A DNA stretch of 64,000 bases from Apoda limacodes (Eukaryota > Arthropoda > Insecta > Lepidoptera > Limacodidae): NCBI GenBank assembly GCA_946406115.1, contig OX291548.1, positions 13,628,373 through 13,692,372 of the forward strand, given 5' to 3'. Below the pieces are notes generated by a model. It saw only the letters and a list, made by a program, of their open reading frames with translations. It had not been told where the DNA came from and ran no database searches. Shown one piece after another: positions 56,070 to 64,000 of this stretch. Positions within the stretch are counted from its first letter, which is position 1. Each line of letters opens with the position of its first letter. A program made the translations under genes and the position numbers.

Positions 56070-57425
56070 TGATGTGAGCTTAGGCAGATATTTTTTATTT
56101 AGGTTGTTTATGTATTACCTTTACAAAAAGAGATTATTTCAAATAAATCGAACAGAGTGTCCCTTTTTCACTTTAACAATAAAGATAAAAGGAGTATAAA
56201 TTCAATTATGTCCCTTGGCAGTGTAGGTATTATGGATGAAAAAGAGTATTAATTCAGTTATATAACATTTTTTTAAAACCGTTAACTTTAGAGAAGTAGC
56301 GATATTACCCCGTAAAAGAGGTTTTTTTAATATTTAGACAGCATTTAAAGTTTATTTGTAAGTAGGTATAGTTGTTAAAGAACAGTCAAAAAAAATCTAA
56401 TAATTTTAAGCTCGGGAGCGGGAGCTGCTCAGTACAACTTGCGAGTGCATCAAAATGTTTGTTGGATTTTAACGAAATAACCTAACCCAATTTTAGACAG
56501 ATTAAAGTCTAAATTTTCTTTTGACGTAAAAAATCTAGATTAATATTTTTATAATATGTAAGCATTCTAATTGCCGAGACCAAAACTTAAAAACACAAAA
56601 CTTAAAAACACAAAACTAAAAAGTCAAAAGGAATTGCGATCAACGAAAATTAACCACCAATGCAGAAAGATACGTGTCGTGCTTACCGAACTAAAAAAAA
56701 AAGTGCCACCAGCTCGTACCAGCCCCCTCGTTGTCTTTTTCACATTCCTATCTCAGGGTGCACTGTTGAAAAAGTTTTTGAAACATAAAAGGAATCAAGA
56801 AAAAACAAAGCTGAAAGTTACAAAATTCGTGAGATCCATAAATTGTTTGAGGATAACTTTTATGAGCAAAATATTCTAAACATTGTTTTCGTCAAGGCCC
56901 AAGTTGGCAGTTATTTTACTATGTAAGTAACCTACTTATTTCGAGCGTTATTCTAATGAAGCAATGTTACATATAAGTTACAAAGTTATTTATGCAACTT
57001 ATATTCTCGTAAGAAGAAGACACGAGTCTATATTGTTAACAGTTACTTATAACTTGAATTTCATATTAAATTTTTGTTTTGTCTGGTATTGTATTTCGTT
57101 TTATCATTTCTTCATTCTTGTGGTCTTAGATTTATTTACACTTTTTAGAATTTAGCTAAAGTAAAATAACCAAAATATAATTTTCACTTGTAAACCTACG
57201 TTTTATATTTGACTTCGAAACCGAAAGAATTAGTTCAACGTTGACGCAATTGAGAACCGCTGACCACGAAGATTTCTTCAGAGCGAAATGAAACAGCCGA
57301 AGTGAAGCAGAGTTTCTACGCAGAATTTATTTTTACTTTTCAATTGAGCACTTTTTTTTAGCAGAGTTTCTTTCTTGATTATTGGTTCTTCCTTTCTTGA
57401 CTTACCGCTGTGAACTACGATTCTA
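56070..57425. other. No gene; short tandem 'aaaacttaaaaacac'
   Basis: At 56580-56620 the 15-bp word 'caaaacttaaaaaca' repeats about 2.5 times inside a Lys-rich 102-residue frame, which is not credible as a gene. The rest is AT-rich. Confidence 0.45.
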
Positions 57426-57429
57426 CTTT

Positions 57430-57900
57430 TTTTTTCTGACTGACTATGCAGTTGGCTGTTGCAGCCATTACTGCTTCACTAGGCTTTTTTGGGCGAGTCT
57501 CTGAAGGAGCCTCAGCCCGTATAGCGCCCAACGGTCAAGGGCTCCCCGCGGGGGGAGCTTCGGCTTGGGTTGTCGCTCTCGGGGGCGTCCCTTCGACTGG
57601 CGTGAGCCTCGAACCCGAAGGTGTGTCAACGCCAGGAGGGAAGTTCCCTGTTACGCGGGTGCGGTTGCGATTGAGTGGGGGCGAGAAGTGCCCCGGCACT
57701 CTTTGATACCTCGTGTATCCGTTCTGGCGCCGACGAACCCGGGGACGTCGGCGTCGTGTGAGGGGGGAGCTCGATGAGACTAATCTCGCTATCCGGATAG
57801 CGAGATCGTCATCTGGGACCGTAGTGCGTGCCGGGGCCGCCTAAAGCTGGTTTTACGACCGTGCCGAGGTCGCTCGGGGGTATGACCACTTAACTTGCAC
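57430..57900 (+). repeat. GC-rich dispersed block (family E), long copy
   Basis: 'cagccattactgcttcacta', 'gggcgagtctctgaaggagc' and 'gggctccccgcggggggagc' match the minus strand of 25020-25240. Extra GC-rich DNA follows to 57900, with 'ctatccggatag' in a small palindrome near 57790. The open 86-residue frame is Gly/Ala/Pro-rich without a known domain. It may be the 5' region of a LINE. Confidence 0.6.
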
Positions 57901-58009
57901 TTCAGTTTCTATATATGCTGAACTGCCGCAGAAACTTCGATAGCGCGATGTAGGACGCGTGACGTCAATCTTGCTTGTAGCTGTACGATATGATCCGCTA
58001 CACATATTT

Positions 58010-58189
58010 GCTACGGAAGAATTTATTCATATTGATGATATAGCCATAGATATAGCATGTATAATATATTTTCTTCTAAGACTAACCTTCAGGGAGTTGC
58101 TACGGAAGAATTTATTCATATTGATGATATAGCAATAGATATGGCATGTATAATATATTTTCTTCTAAGACTTTAACCTTCAGGGAGTC
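58010..58189 (+). repeat. 89-bp tandem duplication
   Basis: 'gctacggaagaatttattca' to 'ccttcagggagtt' occurs at 58010 and 58099 with only a few differences, including an extra 'tt' in the second. Confidence 0.9.
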
Positions 58190-58534
58190 ATAAACGAAGA
58201 AAGATTATTTGCATGTATGTGTATTATATTGTATTTCTCAATTCTATGAAGATTTTGTGTGTTTTTAAGATTGATGTACTAGGATTTTATAAGTCACTAG
58301 GAGTTGTATATTATTATTTTTTTCTAAACTCCATCACAAAACTATTCACCCGCCTTTAAAATCTCACCAAAATTGATAAAATATAGCAAAATTATAAAGC
58401 TAAATAAAAACAAAACTATGGAGACTTTTTAGAAGTGGCGTATCCTGGGTTCGTTTAACGGAGAGGCAATAATCACTTAAAATGTGTGTTTTTTTAAAGT
58501 AAAACCTCAGCCCTATCACGTTGGGATGGTGATG
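58190..58534. other. AT-rich stretch, nothing recognised
   Basis: Nothing recognised between the 89-bp duplication and the minisatellite. Confidence 0.4.
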
Positions 58535-59468
58535 GAACATGATAAATCTGTTGGCCTATACCACAAATATGATTAAATTGTTTGCCTATACTTCGAACAT
58601 GATTAAACTGCTCAACTATACCACGACCATCATTGAATTTGTTCGGCTGTATTCCTCGCATGATTAAACTGTTCGCCTATACCACTAGTATGATTAAACT
58701 GTTTGCCTCTACCACGAGCAGTATTAAACTGTTCGGTTATACCACGACCATAATTAAACTGATTGCCTATACCACGAGGATGATTAAACTGCTTTTCTTT
58801 ACCTCGAATATGATAGAACTGTTCGACTATACCATGAACATGATTAATCTGTTAATAACTGTAGAAGTTATTAGATTTCTGAAGGGTCGGCAACGCGCGA
58901 GTGATGCCCCTGGTGTTGCAAGTGTCTATAGGCTACGGTGACCGCTTACCATCAGGCGGAAAAAAAAAAAAAAAACTATACCACGGGCATGATTGAACTG
59001 TTCGCCTATACCAGGAGCATGATTAAACTGTTCGCCTATACCACAAGCATGAATAAAATGTTCGCATATACCACGAGCATGATTGAACTGTGCGCCTATA
59101 CTACGAGCATGATAGAACTGTTCGCCTTTATCACGAATATGATTAAATTATTCGCCTTTACCTCAAATATGATTTAACTGTTCGCCTATAAAACGAGTAT
59201 GATTTAACTGTTTGCCTCTACCACGATCAGGATTAAACTGTTCACCTATACAACGAGCATGAATAAAATTTTCGCCTTTACCAAAGGCATGATTAAACAG
59301 TTTGCGTATACCGCAAGTTTGATTAAACTGTTCGTCTTTACCACGAATATGATTAAACTGTTCGTCTTTACCACGAATATGATTAATTTAAACTGTTCGC
59401 CTATACCACAGGCAAGTTTGAACTGTTCGCCTATACCATGAGCATAATTAAACTGTTTGCCTATACCA
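58535..59468 (+). repeat. 30-bp minisatellite, about 27 diverged units, with a LINE insertion
   Basis: The consensus unit is close to 'ccacgagcatgattaaactg' followed by 'ttcgcctata'. Periodicity of 30 is kept for more than 800 bp, so a reading frame runs through as decapeptide repeats near MIKLFAYTTS (58633-58941, 58938-59177, 59259-59441). The opposite strand also stays open in parts (GIGKQFN units). Unit-to-unit divergence is substantial. There is no promoter or splice evidence, so I treat the frames as a by-product of the period. The array ends exactly at the junction with unit 2. Confidence 0.9.
58863..58975 (+). mobile_element. LINE 3'-end insertion with A-tail inside the minisatellite
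   Basis: 'gaagttattagatttctgaa', 'gggtcggcaacgcgcgagtg', 'ggctacggtgaccgcttacc' and 'atcaggcgg', then 15 A, match the 3' end of the LINE at 38973-40690. This copy ends at 'caggcgg' instead of continuing to 'accgtaagcttg'. Minisatellite units resume directly after the A-tail. Confidence 0.82.
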
Positions 59469-59951
59469 CCAAATGGCAAAAAATGAAAACCTTGTGGATT
59501 CGTCATGTCTATCTGTCTATCCGTCCGTATGGCACAGCCACTTTTTTTCGAAACCCATACGTGTGGGTACCTATGGATAGGACTTCAAAAATGATATTGA
59601 GATTTCTTATACAATTTTTTTCTAAGCTGAATAGTTTGCGCGAGAGACACTTTCAAAGTGGTAAAATGTGTGTCCCCCTGTAACTTCTTAAATAAGAGAT
59701 TAATAAAACTAAAAAAAATATATGATGTTCATTACCATGCAAACTTCCACCAAAAATTGGTTTGAACGAGATCTAGTAAGTAGTTTTTTTTTAATACTCC
59801 ATAAATCGTTAACCGCAATTTACCTTTCATTCAATCAACTCAAATATAAAAATAAAAAGTTTAAGTTTTAAAGATAATAAGTACGAAACCCTTCGTGCTC
59901 GAGTCCGAGTCGCACTTGGCTGATTTTTGAAAATTAAATTTACTAGAACAT
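59469..59951 (+). repeat. Family D element, 5'-clipped copy in unit 2
   Basis: Identical to 51351-51833. The first 14 bp of the element ('agggttccgtag' region) are missing because unit 2 starts inside it. Confidence 0.88.
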
Positions 59952-59952
59952 A

Positions 59953-61606
59953 AAATTCAGTTAACTAGCGAAGTAAATGAACAGATGCAATTTTTATTTC
60001 CGCTTATTCCCTCCCGCTTTTTTCCCTTAAAATTATCCTATAGGTACCTATAAAAAAGTTTCAACGTGACTTACTTTATTACTACGCATTCCCCTACATG
60101 GATAACTTGGAAATTACGTGACTAATGGTCTATGCTATAGCATATGAAAAAAAAATATTGTTCAAATTAAAAAACTGTTTATTAAAATGCGTTAAACTAA
60201 ATTTTATTAATTTCAAATATTGTTTTCTGGAAATTACAAAACAATATAAATTTAAGAACATTCTATTAATTCCATAAAGTAATAAATACAAAATTGTTTT
60301 TTTTTTTCCGTAAATAGTAATTTGTACTTCGGATTACAGAATTTTACAAATCCCATAAATCTTTTCTCGTATTTATGAGTAGGGTAATTAATATCAACAT
60401 ATAAAGCTTACTAAATATTACAAAAGTTTTATTAAAGTGGAAGATAAAACACTACTTGTTATAACAATGAAGGCTAATTAACGTTTACAAACACCTTTCT
60501 AAGAATAAGTGAAGTTTACTTATAACAAACATCATAACGTACTGCTACGAATTAAGGTTGACGTCACGCGTCTTACATCGCGTTATCAAAGTTTCGTCTG
60601 AACAGATTTGACGCACTATCCGCAGCAGCCGTTCCTTCGTCTACCAAGTACACTGACCAGTTATTATCAACCGTATGCTTCGCATCAACAGAGCCCCATC
60701 AGGACCTATCGGTATTAAACGCTGGTTGTTAGCGTATTGCGTTATTTGCATTCCATTAAATTTTACTTGTTTTTAGTAAACAACACTGTTATTCCAACAA
60801 TACTAGTTTTATTTCTGTTAATAAATACAATAAGTAAAACTCATTGGTAACCGTCCGTGTAATTTACTTGTCCTCAAAATTACTAATATTTTAGTGGTTA
60901 TTAGTATACTTTACTTGTAGCTACTTATGTTTTTTCTCTGTGTACGGAACCGTAACAAGAGTTATCTATAACGCTTCCATACTTCTGAAGTGCGGAACCT
61001 TAAAAAAATATTATGATATAATGTCAGAATATTTGCTTTTATAACTGAACATAAAGTATATGATGGTGTATTTACATTTCAACGTACATTTTCTCTTACG
61101 ATGTTTTTATTTTATATTTGGGATACTGTAAAGCTAAAAAGTCGTTTCATGTTTGGCAGATAAGCCAATGCGGCTGTTGGTATTGAAACAAATTAGTGCA
61201 TAGTATACTTTGTTTGCAACTTAAAAAGTAACTTATGAAATAATTTATTTATTCATTACATACTTAAAATATTCTAATACATATTCTATTAATTAATGCA
61301 CATATTCTTCATTATTAGTTCTGACTAGAGACGAAATGTTTCTTTATTATATTATTATATAATTTAATTGATGCTTATGTCAAACTACGACTTATTAACT
61401 AAAGCAGAAAAAATGGTAAATTTATTTTTATTCGGTAGTGGTACCGACCTACCCACATAATCCACAATATTTATGGACCAAATTTTTATACATATTTAGA
61501 ATTATTTCTATTTCAGCACATAGCAGTATATCATAATGTAATATTTGTATCCAAATGGCAAAAGAGTAACCCTTATAGTTATGTCATGTTAACCTGTCTT
61601 CAACTT
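59953..61606. other. AT-rich stretch, unit 2 counterpart of 51835-53488
   Basis: Nothing recognised; identical to unit 1 as far as I can see. Confidence 0.5.
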
Positions 61607-62129
61607 TAGGGATTGCAATCCCGCAAAACGGGATCACGCATTTCCGCGGGATTCCGCTGCTTTTATTAATCTACTGGATACCGCACCAATTTAAAAATGG
61701 CGCTAAAAAATTCGCGTAAATCGCGAGTAGAACGAGTGCGACGTATCAGTTGTTCATAAATGGCACTGCGCTGCGCCCGCGCACTTCTTTTTGTAGGTAA
61801 CGAGTGTTTTGTTTTCGTGTTTACCGTCCGTCGTTTAATACAGGGATACAATAAATGCCCTTTGCTTCTTACGCGCGTATTTTCAAAAGTTATCACCATA
61901 GGTTAATATTATAGAAATATTATGAGAAATAAAAATATAAAACTAGTGTTAGGAGTAAGGGTAAAATTAATCAAAACTAATTATTATTAACTATGCCATA
62001 CATTTAAAGATAATTCTTAGATACTTATACTAATTTATAGAAAAGAAATAATTTCTGTAGTTTCAATTTGATTTTCTAAAATAATTTCAAAGATGCGGAA
62101 TTGAATGAACTGCGGGATTGCAATCCCTA
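61607..62129. mobile_element. hAT-like MITE, unit 2 copy
   Basis: The same 523 bp and perfect TIRs as 53489-54011; duplicated with the unit, not a separate insertion. Confidence 0.7.
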
Positions 62130-62474
62130 ATCATCATCAATTCATTACAGTGTGTCATTCTATGCGTCGTCGTCGTAAAAAATCGTATATCATTATTCAA
62201 AGCATTAGGTTTAACAAATCATTAACTTAATATTTATTTATTGCATGTTTTACCCAAACTTTTAATAACGCCAGTTTTGCCAAAGTTTTAATTTTTTTGA
62301 TAGATGATAGATAGATCTTTTATTTACAATGCACCTGAGAAAACGGATAGAAATTCTAAAAAACTATGGGTGAAAGTGTGTTTATTTTAAAGTACGTGGT
62401 TAATTAATTGTGTTGAAAAGGTAAAAGTTGGTTTTAAGATAATAATCACAGAAATATAGATCTTAATTGATGTA

Positions 62475-64000
62475 CGACTGATGGCTAGCGGTCACCGGAG
62501 CCTATAGACGCTTGCAAAACCTGGGGCATCATTATCTTTTGAAGAACCTCATACTGTAGTCCTTATAGAAAACCTAGGCAGGGAGCTCATTTCACAACTT
62601 AAGCGTTCGCAGAAGGAAGTTTCTCTGAAACCGCACTGTACGTGACCATTTAGGTTCTATAGTGTAAGTATGAATTCCTTGCCGATGGCGAGCGGTAGGG
62701 TGGTAGAAAGTAGCCGTGGGCATCATTACAAACAATTCCTTAGAATACATTCCACTGTACAAGCGGTAGAACACACACAGGTAGGCAAAGTCTCTCCTCA
62801 GACTTAAGGGCTCAATACCGCAAGTGAATTTGGGATCGTCGACGCATCTCACAGCCCGTCGTTGAACTGAGTCAAAAGGGCCAAGCTGGTATCCTGGTGC
62901 ACTCCCTCAGAGATGACAGCAGTACTCCATATGGGGCCGAACTTGCGACTTGTAAAGCAGCAACCTTTGCCCGACGTGAAGTACTGCTTCGCTCTGTTGA
63001 GTACACTAAGTCTTTGAACGACAGCGTCACCTTGTCCTGCAAATGATCCCGGAACTTAACAACGCTGGATCTCAGTAAATGGGGTTTTTGTAAGTGTGAG
63101 ACACACACACTTAGACATAGTGGTTTTGATTTGAGACACAAGTTCTCCGCGCTTTCAACGGAACGAGGGATTTTTGCACGACCCTTGTAATAAGCGTCTC
63201 CTGTACTGTTACCTGCATAGCAATGTATGTTGTTGATGGACAACATGTCATTGATATGCAGTAGAAACAGCGTGGGAGACAGGACAGAGCCTTGCGGGCA
63301 CCATCAATAATATCCAAGCTATCAGAGCAACTACCGTCAACTACGGCTCTATGCAAAAGGTTTTGATTTATTTGTGTCACAATATGCGATGAAAATGACC
63401 GTATTTTGTATATTTTTAGTATTCGCGATTATGAGTAGTACAGGGAGGTTGGATATGGAATTTTAATTCTATGACAGATTGCGATGTCAAATATACTACG
63501 TCAAAAAAGAGAATAAACAAACATTATTATTTCTTGACAATGTCAAAGACATGTCTTGTGACATATTTAAGTGTTAAGCGCGAATCGTGTGTAAAGGTTT
63601 TCACTTCTGCCGGCACTCTCGGAGTGCAACTCGTTTTTTTTTTTTTTCTTTTCTTTTTTTTCGACACCGGCACTACTCGCAGGTTAGGAACAAAACTTTC
63701 TATACGAGCAAGGATTGTCTTAGTGACTGCAACTGCGGAGACGTCAGGATCTTCTAAGCTAAGGCAGCTTTGCCTCCACGGGTACGATGCATAAAATTCA
63801 CGCAATCCATCCCAATCTGCTGACTTATAATGCCACGCAGGTTGCCAATTAGTTGGCCCAGATGGATTGGGTTGTGTGCGTGAGAGACTTGAGTCCAAAC
63901 GAGGCAGTGGCACGAGGAGACAGAATAGCCATCTGGACGTGTAGTCAGCAAAAGGTTCTCTATATCTGGTATTCTCGTTGATGAAAATACCAGCTGAAAG
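62475..64000 (-). pseudogene. Rearranged CR1/Jockey-type LINE, unit 2 copy, cut by the window end
   Basis: Equivalent to 54357-55936. It carries the 68-to-14-bp replacement at 63097-63110, which removes the stretch between the YADD-region remnant and the next RT block and joins the frames into a 124-codon shadow frame. The endonuclease part is incomplete because the window stops at 64000. Confidence 0.75.

Larger units (their letters stand above)
51351..59468 (+). repeat. Unit 1 of an 8118-bp tandem duplication
   Basis: The sequence from 51351 reappears at 59469, exactly where unit 1 would end, so the copies abut head to tail. The similarity is seen from 51351 to 55936 (the window end in unit 2). 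The bases before the two starts differ: 'ccgtag' at 51345-51350 and 'atacca' at 59463-59468. Contents are a family D element, AT-rich DNA, a hAT-like MITE (53489), a broken LINE (54357), GC-rich family E (57430) and a minisatellite (58535). Confidence 0.9.
59469..64000 (+). repeat. Unit 2 of the 8118-bp tandem duplication (truncated by the window)
   Basis: Matches 51351-55936 almost base for base. Visible differences are T/C (55137 vs 63201), T/A (55446 vs 63510) and one replacement: 68 bp at 54979-55046 are replaced by 14 bp at 63097-63110. The offset is 8118 before that point and 8064 after it. I checked by eye, mainly from shared open frames and block ends, so a few more differences may exist. 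Confidence 0.92.

Noticed and set aside
56571..56879. 102-residue Lys-rich frame as a gene
   Set aside because: Its start is a 15-bp tandem repeat and the composition reflects poly-A-rich DNA.
58633..59177. Repeat-protein gene encoded by the 30-bp minisatellite
   Set aside because: The open frames follow from a period of three times ten. There is no promoter, intron or conserved domain, and stops occur in several units. Kept as a finding only.

Overview
The window looks like accessory, gene-poor nuclear DNA of an insect, most likely a moth or butterfly. It is AT-rich and made almost entirely of dispersed repeats. Several look like families I know from lepidopteran genomes: tRNA-headed SINEs, elements beginning near 'agggttccgta', 'actagcttttgcccgcgg' fragments, and the CR1/Jockey 3' end 'ccgcctgatggtaagcgg'. 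The assignment rests on recognition and the sequence itself does not prove it. No rRNA operon, bacterial gene or CRISPR is seen.

The only complete host-type gene is at 6622-7287 (-). It encodes a 221-residue EF-hand protein of calexcitin/sarcoplasmic calcium-binding type with an N-terminal hydrophobic leader, in one uninterrupted coding exon. Everything else recognisable is mobile-element material, mostly broken.

Layout. 0-8.6 kb: short repeats, a possible PIF/Harbinger fragment (about 4.6-4.9 kb) and the EF-hand gene. 8.7-10.3 kb and 20.1-23.4 kb: two decayed copies of a non-LTR retrotransposon whose C-terminus carries a Cys/His knuckle and a PD...D motif, consistent with a restriction-like endonuclease (R2-like). 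10.7-19.3 kb: a triplicated LINE tail, a Jockey-type RT fragment, a 5S rRNA-like segment and a hAT-type MITE. 25-38 kb: SINEs, a 690-bp hAT-like MITE sitting in a Tc1-like transposase remnant, a LINE 3' end and a 1-kb TIR element. 38.9-40.65 kb: a CR1/Jockey LINE with a readable RT. 41.7-44.2 kb: a small internally deleted Gypsy element with matched LTRs and a 5-bp target duplication. 46-48.9 kb: a decayed RTE LINE. 50.6 kb: a tRNA-like sequence.

The last 12.6 kb are dominated by a tandem duplication with an 8118-bp unit. Unit 1 is 51351-59468. Unit 2 starts at 59469 and runs off the window, and its visible 4.5 kb is almost identical to unit 1. Unit 1 ends in a 30-bp minisatellite whose units are whole codons and into which a LINE 3' end with an A-tail was inserted. 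The genes do not form a pathway. The window records successive insertions, nested insertions and one very recent duplication or an assembly error.
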